Source: Synaphobranchus kaupii | Lineage: Eukaryota > Chordata > Actinopteri > Anguilliformes > Synaphobranchidae | Direction: 5' to 3' | Length of the DNA: 64,000 nt | Assembly (NCBI GenBank): GCA_029718625.1 | Contig: CM056395.1 | Coordinates: 22,561,995-22,625,994 of the forward strand | Shown: positions 35,348 through 48,843 of the stretch, one piece after another | Numbering within the stretch: the stretch's first letter is position 1 | How the letters are laid out: each line of letters opens with the position of its first letter | Made by a program: the position numbers and the translations under genes | The notes under the pieces: model-generated | What the model was told of the DNA's origin: nothing | Seen by the model: only the letters and a program-made list of their open reading frames with translations | The model's database searches: none

Positions 35348-35754
35348 TCTATGTGTAAAAATGGTTCACCCGATATGGATGTAAAAACTAGGGGTCGACC
35401 GATTATCGGCCTGGCCGATAATCGGATCCGATATTCATCATTTTTCCAATTATTGGAGTCGTTATTTTGTATGATCTGATTGCCGATGAAATGAAAAAAA
35501 AATTTAAATGCGCTCCTTGCGGCAAAATGCATTCGGCTTGCAGGCGGCTCTGATGCAGTCGCTTCTCTCTGGCTCAATGTCCCGCCGGCAGCATTATTGG
35601 ATTGGCTATACATCACGGGTAAAAAATAGCCAATCTGTACTCCGCATGAGTTGATGTTTTTACATGTTATAGCTGATGATGGCATGGTGGTAGCTAGCTA
35701 GCTAACGTTAGGTTTAATGTTTGCAAACGTAACGTAAACTTTGCGTTAAAGCTT

Positions 35755-36003
35755 TCACCTCCGTTGTGAATCATACATAAAGTCCTCACGCAAAATATCA
35801 GTTATTTGCAGTTGGTGCGTCGACTAATATAGTTAATGACTGGAAGAAAGCAAAGTAGTCCGCACTCAATTTAGTTTTGTTTTATTTATCTTTCTTTTTT
35901 TTGACACGGATGTTTCGGCTGACAATCCTTCCTCAGCGTGCACAAAGTGCACCCACCATGCAGGTCACTTTTTTGCTTTCTTCCCGTCACCTCCGTTGTG
36001 AAT
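35755..36003. repeat. 17-bp direct repeat around a 215-bp segment inside the hAT
   Basis: TCACCTCCGTTGTGAAT occurs at 35755-35771 and 35987-36003. The segment between contains GGAAGAAAGCAAA (near 35841) and its inverse TTTGCTTTCTTCC (near 35972). It looks like an inserted small element with a long target duplication; a simple tandem duplication is the alternative. Confidence 0.55.
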
Positions 36004-36298
36004 TAAATTCCGTTGCCTTTTTTGCCCTTCTTTAGTACTAAACGGGATGGGTAGCAAGCTACATGAACGCGAGTGTTATTCAACACCAATAGCTAACGTT
36101 GAGTCTCGTAGCTAATTAGCTAACGTTACTGGAATGCGATAGCTATTGTAACGTTAACAAGGTTATTTGTTGGCCGTTAATTTAGACAGCTGGCTAGCAA
36201 AAAACTTGACATAATGTTATTTCTTGCACATCAGGCTGGTCATACTCTGTAAGCATGATAATACTCCGCCAAATACTCCGCCAATAACGTTGTTTTGA

Positions 36299-36743
36299 AT
36301 GACCGGTTCCCTGTTATCACATGTTAATACTGTGCACAAAGAACCCATGAGAAAGACAGACCCAAAAAGGCAACGAACAGAACAGGCATTTTCTCGTGGC
36401 CGTATTGATGAGATGTTCAGTTCTCTGCTAGGACACCACGCAGGTGACCCGTCAGCCAAAGCCTGCATTGATGATGAGCTGCATATCTACCTCAAAGAGC
36501 CAGTGATTGACAGGCGAAAGGCGGATCCACTGCAATGGTGGAGACAGAATGAAGCGCGCTTCAAGTTACTTGCTTCACAAGCCAGAAAATATCTCTGCTC
36601 ACAACCCTCCTCTGTACCAAGTGAGCGTGTTTTTAGTGAAGTCACAGCAATCTGAGAGAAACAGGATCCGTCTCACAGGAGAGCATGCGGAACAACTGTG
36701 CTTTCTGCACCACAACCTGGTGCTGTTGAATTGGGAGTACTGA
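36299..36743 (+). pseudogene. hAT transposase, C-terminal dimerisation part
   Basis: The open frame from 36299 encodes 118 residues whose second half (DELHIYLKEP, then DPLQWWRQNEARF, then SSVPSERVFSEV) is the hAT dimerisation region near the C terminus of hAT transposases and of BED-finger host proteins. After a frame break near 36650 the frame resumes with RNRIRLTGEHAEQLCFLHHN and stops at 36743, matching the usual hAT end. The BED finger, catalytic domain and first exons are absent. The ATG at 36299 need not be a real start. It cannot transpose, but the dimerisation part is nearly intact. Confidence 0.88.
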
Positions 36744-37182
36744 GGGGTTATTGGGGACGGGGACTTGGAGAGAAGGATTCAAATTTTAATTTAAGTTTTA
36801 CTGGTTTTATTTATTTTTACAGGAAGAAAACCTTTAGGGAGCTATTTAGTTAATTATTTTTATCTATTTAAAATGTCAGTTCAGTTTATAAGAAATGTGC
36901 TAGGAGCTCCCTGCACTTTATTTGCTCTGTTTTCTAGCATTTAATTCAACATTAAAGGCATTTAAAGGATGTTTTGTGTTGGAGTTTGTGTTACTGTGAA
37001 TAATTTTGACACAAAAATGTTCATATTTACTGCAAATGCATATCGGCTATCGGTCCCCTTGATCACTAATAATCGGTATCGGTATCGGCCCAGAAAAAAA
37101 CATATCGGTCGACCCCTAGTAAAAACTCAAATTAAAGCTGCACTTTAACCTCATCACTGTTCCATTTTTGTCACTGTCAAAA

Positions 37183-37830
37183 TGGGATCGATCTTTAATC
37201 TTAGACCCACTTGCCAAGGTGGTTTGTCACTTTAAGAAGCAAAATCGATACAGAGCTCATCCACATCTCTTATGGAAATGTAATAATATATTATGAATAT
37301 GTGGACTTTTTTTGAAAAAATAAAATGATAAACATATTTGATAGCAATGTGTTTTTAATATATTACAACATTTGATAGAGACAATAATGTGAACCTTTGT
37401 ATATTATGTTTTCAGGTATGGAACTTGTATAATATATGATTTTGAGTTTTGGGCTCAGACGCTCTTTGTCGGGGTTTCCCTCCAGGTGAAAAGTCTTGTC
37501 GTTTGGGAACCTTGTCCGCTCTCGATTGTGTAAGTGTGCGCACCACAACGTCAACGAGACGACAGATCACAAAAAAGAATGTTGTGTAATGTGAGCGGGA
37601 CAGCGATTTGGCCTAAATCTCAGTAAGGGTTACATTAGGTGGGAAGGGGACAGAACACCAACGAGGCAAGGAACAGAACACTGTTGTGATAAGTAATGAG
37701 AAACACCTGTGACTGCGATTGCAAAATTTTTTGATCTTCAACAAAATAAAAAGGTACCCGGGAGACTATCCCAGATTTGATTGGCTGGCAGCTAGTCAAA
37801 ATTCCGACCATTGTCTCAGCCCATCAGACT
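37183..37830. other. Stretch without recognised gene
   Basis: AT-rich, with no recognisable ORF or repeat end. Confidence 0.4.
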
Positions 37831-37979
37831 GAGCATGCAGTGACTTCCCTGCATTTGCAGGAGCATGCAGTGACTTCCCTGCATTTGCATGAGCATGCAG
37901 TGACTTCCCTGCATTTGCAGGAGCATGCAGTGACTTCCCTGCATTTGCATGCGCATGCAGTGACTTCCCTGCATTTGAA
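37831..37979. repeat. Minisatellite, 5 units of 30 bp
   Basis: Each unit holds the palindrome GCATGC followed by AGTGACTTCCCTGCATTTG. Units alternate between GCAG and GCAT at their ends, so pairs of 60 bp were probably duplicated. Frames on both strands remain open because 30 is a multiple of 3; they are not genes. Confidence 0.95.
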
Positions 37980-40900
37980 TGCTCTTTTCTCCCCTTCCTT
38001 ATTACTGCTCCCTTTAGTGTGAAAACCCAGCATGGGGAATCTGAACACATTTCCCCAGACCCGAGCCCTATCCGTTATGTCGCATTTCAATGTGCGATCC
38101 CACCTTACGCTGGAAACAGGAGAAAAAAAAAACTACTGGTTCGTAAAAAAGTCGCATTTGGACAAGAGATTATACAAGTGACGACTACAATCAGTGTACT
38201 TTCAAAAGATTAAATGCTCCAATCCCCCCCCCCCACCCCCAAATCCCTTATATTACTGATGAGGTACAGGTGCAGGGCCCCCCCGTGAGCCTGGAGGCGC
38301 TTTCAGAAACACTTCCGACGCGAGTGCCGTTTTTATCCCTTGCCATATTTCACAGTATATGAATTTTAATAACATTCAATCACAATGTCTCTGCAGTGTT
38401 TTGCAGTTGCTGAAGTAATGGGTACAAACCGCAGGAGAGATCACTCACTCAAGTGTATTTTCAGAGCCCCAAAGGGAATCTGCCACCTTTTTTTATTTTA
38501 TTTTATTTTTTTTCCAAAAAAAAAAAGACCCATGAGGCAGAACTTTTCGTGCTAAAGTGTGGGCTGTAAAGGCTTTGAGCTTTAGAACAAGCAACCGTGT
38601 GAGCACACTTTGCACCTTCAGGCCACAGCTTTTGAGAATACAAACATTATGCAAAGTGCCTCGACTACATTCTGGAGAATTGAACAGGGCCAAGAGTTTT
38701 TTTTTTTTGCCAAATTTAGCAGAATGTAAAACCAAACAACTTTCCATGGGTTTCGTTTTCCCACAGAGTCGCTTTTGCTAGCATCAGCAGGAGGCATTGT
38801 TTAACAAGCTCAGCTGTTTGTTTATTTCCCCCTCTGGGATAAATAACTTTTCCTTGCTTGGTATAACATGTGTTTTGCCAAGGTCTTGCCCATGGCAGGA
38901 ATATCAGAGGTTCCGTGTGAGCTTTAACCTTTTACAAACGATTCAGAAATTATCTGCTTCTGCACTGTGTACCATAAAACAGCATATTGTTGAGGCAATA
39001 TTTCTCCGTTGGAACACCTCTGCATCATTAAAAAATACGGTGGCACAGGGCCTAATGACGTGTATAAAAGAGTAAATATGATTTAATTTAAAAATGTAAC
39101 GAAAATATTTAATCCCTTTGCGCAGATCCCCTAGTGGCCATGGCGCCGGCGCCAAGATTTTGCTCAACTCAGATATTAATTTCTCCTGCAACCAAACTAT
39201 GAGTGAAAACAACAATCTCCACCTTTAAGTGTTATTAGTACACAATTTGTGACAACGGATATGGAGTTTCTAAGTGTCACAATTGTCCTGTAGCAAGTCC
39301 ATTTAACAAGCAACCCCCCACCTAGTCTCACCTGCAACTATACTGACCCCTGCGTGACATAGTGCACAAGAGCGTCGATGTGTGAGCTCATAAATATATT
39401 TCTTCATCACATACAATTTGTATTCTGTCATAGCAACAAGACAAACCCAACAATAGCCCGATCGTATGGCAAAAAAAGCTGTGAAAAGCCCTGCTCACTC
39501 AAATGCAAAATAAACGTGAAATTCTCGTGTAATTATACTAGTTAAAATGATGGGATAGCAACTGTGGTTGGAATGAAAACCAGCATACAAAGGGGGTTGG
39601 GAACCACTGTCCTAAAGCATGTGTGTCTCCTGGTCTAAATTATTTTTAAAAAAACATGTTGAAAACCCATGGAAAAAAAATTCCGCATTTTAAGTGGACC
39701 ATTTTTAAAACAGTGCTGTTGAGGGGCTGCTGGGTAGTTCACTCTGTAAAAGGGCTGCTTGCAGTGCATGAATGAGCACCACGGTCTCGGACTGAATCCG
39801 GCCCATGCCGGTGCCGACTGTGACCAGCAGCCCCGCAGGGGCGGCACACAATCGGCTTAGCGTCGCCCCAGGGATATATGGGAAGGATTCAGTTATCGGT
39901 CTCCATTGTTCGACTGACCCCTGTTGGCTGCCCGGGTAACCGTGGCTTGCTCTCTGCGCACACATATGATTGGGACTCCTCCGTTACTTGAGGCTTGAGG
40001 CTGCGGTGTGAAAAGAAGCAGATGGCTGGCACCGCGTGTTTCGAAGGAGAGCCGCAAGTTGTCTTTGCTCTCCCGAGCTGGAAGCAGGGGGCGTATATGA
40101 GCAAGCTTCTACCTGGTTTGCAAAATGGACATTACTAATTGGGGTGGGATTGAAGATGCCAAATAAAAAAACAGTTGTGCCTTTTTTGTGAAAGATGCAT
40201 GCTTGTACATACAGTTTATGGATCCAAAATGGTGACAAATTTGTTAAACTATACTGGTTAAACTCATTAATCTCTGCTGCACGTGCAGAATTTACAGCGA
40301 CAGAGATTTAACAGCTGCATATTGCTGGGAGCTCGCTTGCCGATAGTGTAAAGATAAATGTGTTTAAATGAAGGCAACAACCTGTGAGGCCTCTTGTTGA
40401 TTTTGTCTCGATGTAGACTAGTAGACCGACTTGTTTTGTTAAACTGCTTCAAAAAAACTTTTTTTGGGAAGGATGTGCAAAGGAGGGGTAGGTACGTGTC
40501 AGAAAATATAAAAACAATATTTGAAGTGCAGCCTCCGTTTGTCTTCTTTAGAGCTGATTTATGTGTAATGTTCAGCCTTCGTCGTCTCCTCCTCCTCCTC
40601 CTCCTCCTCCTCCTTTGCTCCTTCCTTTATGCGCAGCTGACTTGTGTAATTACACACAAGAAAATATCAGGGTACACATTCATCAATCAGGGAGGAAAAA
40701 AAAAACATTGCTCAACTGAAAATTGTGATTTCAGTCTCAATGTGTGGCCTTGTTTTAAATGTTCACACAGCACTGATGCTGAAAACATGTAATTTCGTCT
40801 GGATCCACATCTTTGCAAACATCTGCAGTAAACACAAACAATGAGAGCAGTTTTCTCCAGTCAATTCTTTCCCTGGTGCATTCATTTAGCAACAAATGTC

Positions 40901-42349
40901 CATGGTCTCTTATGGTAACACTTTACTTTGTTGCACCTTCGTATACACCTGTGAAGTTAAACTGCAACTAATTTGGTAACAAGAGGTTATTACAGAGTAG
41001 CTCCAACGTAGGTAAAATGGAACAGCAGTTCGTGGTATTCTTAGTTACACATGTGAAACAAGGCCAGCCCTGTTACATCTCTCCTGCTCAAATGAAATCA
41101 TTCCATATCATAAAGACACGTTGTGAAATTAACAGGCAAGGTTTGCTGTGTTTCATGACGATATGGCCCATGAGTGTAAATAAAATATTTCAAAATATTA
41201 ATGTGTAATTACGAATACCACCGTTGTTCCATGTTACCTATATTGGAGTTACTCAGTAATAACCTGGGGGGGGTGAGAGAGAAAGGGAGAATGAGTGATG
41301 GCCACAATTATTTTTATCTACCCTCCAATTTGTGCTGTATTTAAGAATAACCCTCACCCACAAATTAAGCTGTGGAGAACTTTTTGATCTTTCCTCCATT
41401 CCCCGAAGAACTCTTGGGAAATGCTTTATATTCCTCTCTGCACGGTTGCTGGCCTGCCGGGGGATGGTGAGGGAAATGCCAAACACCAGAAAGAGGGGTC
41501 TGATGGCAAGAGTTGTGGCCCCTGGTGCCTTGGAGGGGGAGCCGTCAGCACACCCATGACAGGGGTCCAGAACAAACCCAGGACACTGCTGACATCCCGG
41601 AGCACGAGCCCCCTTCCCCTGCCTGCATGAGCTCTTTGTGACATACAGATAGTGAATGGAAATAGAAACATCTCATTTAACCTTTGAAGGGTAGGTTTTT
41701 TTTTTAATGTTTTTTTTTTTTCTTTCACTGTATTCCGGAACTCCATTGCATTAAATTAGCAGTAGTGATTGTTACATGAGCATTAGAATGTTCAGTTAAT
41801 AACATTCTAATGACATATTTGTGATCTTACACCTTAAAGGGATACATGCATACAAAAAGCAGAAACTAATGCACAGGTGTGGCTCATCAACTAATTAAGC
41901 CATACCAGCATGCTTATGGTCATGCATAAAATATTCTGGACAGGCCGGGTTGCCTGCAATTGAGGCCAGCATGACTGCAAGATGAAACCTCAGTGACTCG
42001 GGTGGGAGCTTCAGAGCAGAGCACCTCAAAGAGCTGACGTTTCCTGAGCAAAGGTGTCTATGGCGATGTCAGCACGGAACTCCAAGGGAAAGGGGAACAG
42101 TGGTTGAAAGTTCACACTTCTAGATCGTGTTATGTGTACAGTAACATAGAAAGTGTAAAAGAACAGTGAAAGAGGCCAGCAACTGCACTTCAGTTGATGA
42201 CAACTTTCAACATTAGCGGTTAGAGGTTTTGAATTGGCTTTTCCACTATTGTTTTCACTACTTGTTTGTTGCATGCACACCTGGCCCCTGCATTAAGACG
42301 CATCAAGAGCAGTGCCACGCATAAAACCCATTTGCGGTTAATTTATTAT
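37980..42349. other. Long stretch without recognised gene
   Basis: It contains C and A runs near 38226 and 38515, a (CTC)n run at about 40584-40614 and short chance ORFs. No domain and no transposon ends recognised. Confidence 0.4.
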
Positions 42350-42402
42350 ATTACATTACATTCATTTGGCAGACTCTTTCATCCAAAGCGACGTACAATA
42401 AG
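42350..42402 (-). mobile_element. L2-type LINE 3' tail only
   Basis: On the minus strand the sequence reads TTGTACGTCGCTTTGGATGA, then GAGTCTGCCAAATGAATGTA and TGTAA repeats, the same tail as the L2 at 9217-10262. Only some 55 bp are recognisable, so it is a very short insertion or an old remnant. Confidence 0.75.
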
Positions 42403-45400
42403 TTTATACCAAAGGTTGTTGCTCGCTTTTGTGGGAAAGGTCGTGGCCTACAAACCGGAGCTTCATTTCCCAATATTTTCATGTGTTTATTGCGACAAAT
42501 CATTATTATTACTATTCGTTTTTCCATGTTTGTGTTGACTGTTGGTGTCTGTTCAATCTTTAACCAACACTTTTATAATTTTGTGCCCATCTTCATTGTG
42601 AGTATGAAGATTATTCTATTATCTCCGTGTGCCGAATGGAATTCACTGTATCAATCTACAAGTAATGTTTTTTTTAAATCAATCATGACTTGTATTTGTC
42701 AAATATTTATTTTCTCTTGACAAAATTTGAGCCGATGTCATTATTCAGGTCAACAAAGATTTGTTTGAATTAGTTCATCCATAATTAATTGATCCTTTTA
42801 CCTCTTAAGAGACTATTGGAGAGAAACCTGTACTATTCCAGGCATTAATTTCAAAACGACTACATTTTTATCTAAAGAATTTATTGAATTGAATAGCAGC
42901 GCATCGAATCAAAATTTCGGCAAAAGTGCCAAAAAAATTAATAAATATTGAATTGAATCCCTGCTAAACCAAAGATGCACACCCCTAGTTGTGAGTGCTT
43001 GTTACTTTCCAAACAAACACTTCACATATGCGAATGTGCTGTTCTTTCAGAGAAAGTTCACAAAATGAATCAGCCTCCAGTTTTATACGCATGCTAAATT
43101 ATATTAATAAGGTGAAAGGTTAATCATTTGTTAGTGCGCAGTGTGATAATCTTCTTGAGGACATAAAGCTCATCTCCGCAGGGTATTTAGTTGCCGTAAT
43201 GCCGTTGTTCCACGGCACTAAGGTTAAGTATGCACATGGTAAAAACAAGCACTAATCCAAACAAAGGACCCTATCTGCACAATCCTCTGCTGTTTAGAGA
43301 CTCTCAACATGATCAAAGGTAGACTCTAATGTGATTGTGGCTGAACCACAGACACTTGATGCTATCCGTAGCTGTGCTACATTCAAATGAGTCTTGTGTT
43401 GACTGGGGAACAACATACCTGTTGTAATGTCTTGAATCCAAAGAGAGTTTCAAAATTATCTGACCATTCCACAGCAACCTGCCCACGGACCTACAGTATC
43501 TGCCATATTATGAGCCCGGACAGGATCATTTCCAGCACATCTCAACTGGCATTTGGATCAGTGAGTAAGATCACAGTAAGTTCAGAACTCAACTAGAAAT
43601 AGGTTTTAGTTATGATATTATGCAGGGCATTTGCTAAGAAACTAGAAATAAATTGGCTTCTTGGGATTTAGGAAAGAAATGGATTCCAGGCAGTATTTCA
43701 CATTTAAGATGTTTTGTGATGTTCCCTGAGCAGGGAAATGCCTTCCACACTAGGGTTAGTATGGAAACTGGGCTCCTGCATGTGATGCAAACCATATTAC
43801 TATCTGCCATAGATTTCCTGAGACATTTGCAAACAACCCTCTTGAAAAAAATTGGTTTGATGTAGTTTTACCAAAAAGCAGTTATACGGCAAGAAAGTAG
43901 TCATCGGGGGGGAAATATTGTGGATTTATAAAATTGCGGGGCAATTTTGACAATAGCACACAGCAGTACTAAAGAAAAAATCAAGATTATTCCACAAAAA
44001 ACGTCTGAAAGTGTTTTCCAAACAATGAAATTGTCACCAAAGTGCAAACACCCATCTCACAATGCAATAGTCAACACGGTTTTTAATCTTTTATTTTAGG
44101 TTTCTCAAATCACTCTGGTGGAGGGCTTTGGCTGACAGTAATGGTGATTATGTCATCTACAGGAGAGGTAAAGGTAGATTCTGGCCTGACAGGAAATACT
44201 TCAGAGCGATGTTCAGATCTAAGTGCACGGTACACATTTTAAAACGCATATTTTAACTTGTTCCGAGGTCCCCTTTAACTTCGTTGTCATATTGTATGTG
44301 TCACACAACAGGGGGTTTAACTCGATTATTTCCCCAAAGAGAAGGCAGGCATATATCTTGACACATTTAACCGTTGTTTCATGTAGCCATTAAGATCCCG
44401 AGTGCTGTCTGTCATTCAAAACGGTATCAGCAGTGTACACTCCACAAGCCGAGGCTCCCTCAGACCAGCGGAGTGATTACTATGTAAATCATTTCAAAGA
44501 GGCACGGGATCAGACCTTTCTACCCCACTACCAAGCCAGTGTATCCTGTCTAAACTCCCCCGCTATCGTTTTGCGTTAGTCTCTTCCTCAGTCGCTCAAG
44601 TTTGGGATTTAACACCTTTCAGCCGAGGCTTCAAAGCTTCAAGGAGAGAAGAACAGGAATAAACTCAATTCGAAATATGCAAAGTGAGGGCTTCAGTCTA
44701 AAGATGTTTTTTTCTTTTTACCTTCCGAGAAAGGACACTTAATTAGGGGGCGCAGTGAGATGCATGCCTGCTTCATAAGCTCATAATGCATGACTCACAG
44801 AGGTAGTTTGTTTTCCATCAGTGCCAGTCCCTGAATACACCTGTTGGCAAACTTTAAAGTAGCGGAAAACGTGTTTAAATCGTGAAAATGCCAGGCTTCA
44901 GGCTCACACAGGAGAAAAGACTAAACCTTTAATGTTATCATTAATTCAGAAGATCCTATTTCAGGTTGATAATAATTTACATAATGAGTAGATGCGTGCA
45001 AAAAAAAAGTTCTAAGCAATGGACAAAAAAAAAAAATGAAAAGCAAATTTCTCGATTGAACTCAGACAGAAGTCAATTTACACATCAGTCACCGCACATC
45101 AAAGGGTATTATTAAAATTGTGTTTGTAAATTCATGGGCCGTGTCATCTGTGAAAATGCGGAGTGAAGATGCTTCTCCATTACTTTGGTACTCAGTGGTG
45201 AGTGAAAACATTGATGAAAACCTGCCTTGCTCTACATAAGCTCTCAGCATGGTAACTAGCAATTGACCAAGGCATCTTTGTGGTCCAACAGGAGATATAA
45301 AAGATCAAATAGTCCCCCCCCATTATGATACATTAAGGTTTGCAATTTGTGCATCTTTGCATACTCAAATGAGAAGAAATATTCCCAAATATATCTTTGA

Positions 45401-45853
45401 AACTTAAAAATATTTTAGCAGTATGATTGGATGTAATATTAAAATGCAAGCCTCTCGTTTAACACCAATTTTAAAATGGTGGAAGTGATTAAAAAAGAAA
45501 TGCATTAAATGACAGGTTAAATTAATTACAACCAGAGGTTAATTGAATCTGGTGATCTGAGTTTTTTTTTTTCATCTTTTTTTCAAAGCTTGGAAGTTGC
45601 AGCATTCAATAAGCATTCACATCATTTATAATGCAGTAGTGGATTGATTTTTAACTACAAAGAATGCTGTAATTACAGATCTCGGTCTCAAGTGGACTAT
45701 AACTTAAAACGTTATTAATCCAATTCTTAATCGTTTCACACACTTAATAATCGTGATTAGCCTACGTTAAAAAGTACATATTATGACCCAATTCCTACAT
45801 TTTTTAAAAACTGACTGATATTGAGATAAATTGGTTTGATGTAAAAACATTTT

Positions 45854-45858
<5 letters not shown>
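42403..45858. other. Long stretch without recognised gene
   Basis: AT-rich DNA. The block at about 42885-42990 (GAATTGAATAG, then GATGCACACCCCTAG) resembles the decayed end of a hAT-type MITE. Nothing else was recognised. Confidence 0.4.

Positions 45859-45910
<52 letters not shown>
45859..45910. repeat. (TA)n microsatellite
   Basis: About 26 TA units. The Tyr/Ile-rich ORF over it is an artefact. Confidence 0.97.
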
Positions 45911-45911
<1 letters not shown>

Positions 45912-47751
45912 TGTATTTTTTTTTTTTGATTCAAGTGTATGTGTGTGTTGGGTGGGGTTGAAAGAACAGTTGTCATAAAGAGAAAAGATGTTTGAAGGCA
46001 ATTCCCCATCATTCTTTAAGCATTGATGGGCAACAGTAATATCTGAATTGGAGCTGTCAGCTGGCTCATTATCATGTTATCCAAGCAGCTGGTCCTTCTG
46101 AATTCCTGAGCCCCAGGGACTTTGGCCTGGGCGAAGTTGCTGTGGGCTTTGTTTTCTAGGGAATACCAGCTACCATGCCTTCATTGTTCATCTGAACTAA
46201 ATTCATTGTAATAATTAAATGTGTAGAATTTGAAATCAGTTGTCCCATCTGTCGTTTGAAATCAGCTCATGAGAAAGCCTTGTAGTAGTCAGAGACTGCC
46301 CACAACTGTTTATCTTTCTAAACTCAATCATGCACAGGCTCAGATCCCTTATGATGACGATAAGAAATTAAGGGGTCGTTTCGCGAAAGTTGCGGCGTGC
46401 GAGCTGCGATATGCGCTGGGATGTCTCCCGCTCTTTCCGGAGTGTTTCACGTAGAAATCGCGCTGACGAGCCACAAACGCACACAAACTTGTTCATGCGG
46501 TCAACCGTTAAATCGGCTATTGTTCTCATCCCCTCGCCTGGTTTTAGTTTTGTATCAAACTTCTGTGTGCAACATTTTAGCGCCCCTCTGCTCTTTGTGG
46601 GCTGACCACGGGTGTCAAGAGTCACGGTTGCAAGGGGTATCTCGGGGATGGAAAAACCGACACTTTATTGTAAGGTTAGGCATTTTGTATTTGTAATATT
46701 CAAATGAAACCTACCAACTGTCACCCAGAAGCCATCCATCAGGAATGTCACCTGTGCTGAAGCAGAGATACAAATCAATGTTCCCATGGTATTTAACCAC
46801 AGCAATATAATACTCTGTAATTGGAATCACGCACAACTTGCATGTTTATCGAGTGATAGCCTTGTTCTCATTCGGTGCCATAATGGAAATTTACGACCCA
46901 TCAAGGACTCTAGGGAGACCCCACACACAGTGCGTAAAAGTTTCACTTGACGCCTGTGTTGGCGCTTGGGAAACTGAATGAAAACAGTATTTACAACGTG
47001 TGAAGCTTTCAGCACTTTTACGGACGCATCTGGACACGGGGGCCTTGCTTATTCCATGGCATTGACCAACAACCCCGAAAAAGCTGCCCGGTTGCCAGGA
47101 AACACAGAGCTGTCAACACTTACAAAAACATTTTTCATAAAAGCATGCCTTAGGTTCACTCTTTCTGAACTAAATCCCAGGTAGTGTACTTAGTGCACTT
47201 TCACTTTACGTTACAGAAATAAACTTAGATCACGGTTTTAAAATACCAAAGGGGAAATTCCACCCAAAAAATTATATTTTTATATGTTTCTACATACCCA
47301 GAGTGCTATCTATCAATCCTGGTATCCTTGACATGCTACATCATCCTTCAAAAATCATTTAAATTGCTCTGAAAAGATTTATAAACTTTAAAGTGTTATA
47401 CGTGCTTCATGAAGGTTTTAGTACAGTACATGTCATGTAAAGTGTGAACAGTTATTTATTTGTAAAACAAGAGAAAAAAGGTTTGAACAGAACAACCCTA
47501 CAATGAGTTCTTTTTGCATTCTTTAATAGTATACATTAATTAATATGTGTATCATTTTTTTTTTTTTATTAAAAAAAGGCAGGAAAATATATGGTTTAAG
47601 GTATGACAAGATAAAACATTTCCATTATTTATTGAACTTTCAATAACGGGGCGAAAACAAGACAGTGTGATTTAGTCCTCTTCCCAAATAAGGTGGTCAG
47701 CTTTTGACAACAAGGTGTAAACAATTAATCTGCTCACTGTCAGACTCACAT
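45911..47751. other. Stretch without recognised gene, CpG-rich patch
   Basis: Between about 46370 and 46650 CpG content is high (GTTTCGCGAAAGTTGCGGCG), and open frames of 71 to 99 codons exist on both strands. I recognise no domain in any of them. The patch could be a decayed transposon end or a small CpG island. Confidence 0.4.
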
Positions 47752-48843
47752 AAAGGGCCCTATCTTACACCCGGCGCAAAGCGGCGCTAACCCAAACGCA
47801 AGTGTCTTTGCTATCTTACACCCAGCGGTAGGCTCATTATAACGCCTAACGCTCACGCCGTTTAACTAGCATGTACTCTTGCGCCGTTTGGGCGTGTTGG
47901 TCTTAAGATGAGGAGTGGCCAGGATTCTTTTTGGCGTATTGCTATCTTGAGCCAGCAGAAAGCGCTTGCGCTAGAACCACCACTAACCTGGTCTAAAGTC
48001 ATGTCGCAGTTGTATACATGTTATTTTAACGGCGCATATAAGTGCGTCTACAAAGGCGTGTGCACAATGCGCGTATCCTCCTGTCTGTTACACACAGGGG
48101 CGCGCACAAGCATGATTAAAATATCAAGATTACAATGTGAAATAGTATTATTGTGTAGCCTATATCAAAAAATACATAATAATAAAAGGGTCCATAGCCT
48201 ACCTTTCCCTCAGCGAAGGGGAATGCCATGCACATTAAATTGCTTTCAGCCCACTCCATCAACATCCAGGCGATGTGCGATGGTACGGGACAATGGCTAC
48301 CCATTAAAAAGCAGCTGATGACACCTATATCAAGCCTAATGCGCGAATTGTAATTTACACCTAATGCGTTAATTGTCATTCAATGGAAAACTCGCGCACG
48401 GCAATAGACGGATTTAAGTTCTGAAAATGCGCTTCAGATGTCATTACAATACAGCTCTGTTTATCTATGAATACAGCCTGTAAGTAAATAGAATGGTCTG
48501 TGACTGAAAAAAGTTCAAAACCTTGTCCAGTGAATATTGCATTTATTGTTTTTCAAATAGCCTAGGCTACAGCGGATTCGCTGTGCATAAGGTTTTTTTC
48601 GATAGCCTATGGTTAAAAAACGGAGATAAATGTCACCATGTGAACTAAATTGTAACCTTAGCTATTCTTCGTCCTTCATATTTTTTTAATTACAGTGACC
48701 AGGTTTCCATACTCTCACCGTTTAAAACCCAGCTGATTTCACCCGTTATTCCATAACTGAACAAAAGATTTTAAAGAGAACTAAGCGTCTAATTAGAAAC
48801 TAAAACAAATTTGCAGCATGTTACACAATTAATTCACAATTAA

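Larger units (their letters stand above)
35389..37118 (+). mobile_element. hAT transposon, 1730 bp, with 8-bp target duplication
   Basis: The inverted ends are TAGGGGTCGACCGAT at both sides, continuing into repeated ATCGG/CCGAT motifs. GTAAAAAC flanks it on both sides (35381-35388 and 37119-37126), the 8-bp duplication that defines hAT elements. The interior holds only the last part of a transposase gene, so it is non-autonomous. It interrupts the right arm of the surrounding Tc1-type MITE and is therefore the younger insertion. Confidence 0.93.
34684..37182. mobile_element. Tc1-type MITE carrying a core MITE and a hAT insert
   Basis: The left end CAGTCAGGTCCATAAGTATT follows a TA (34682-34683) and is typical of fish Tc1-like elements. 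The inner part of the left arm (ATGGAACAGTGACTATGAGG to CCATATCGGGTGAAC, about 34763-34841) returns inverted around the hAT insertion (35362-35388 and 37127-37182). The right arm has lost most of its outer 60 bp, so the right limit is approximate. The core is listed separately. Confidence 0.7.

Noticed and set aside
46368..46696. ORFs of 71-99 codons on both strands in a CpG-rich patch
   Set aside because: Mutually overlapping, no recognised domain. Kept only as a CpG-rich patch.
47908..48318. 136-codon ORF as a possible Harbinger Myb-like protein
   Set aside because: It begins in the inverted arm and shows no Myb or DDE motif, so it looks like arm sequence.
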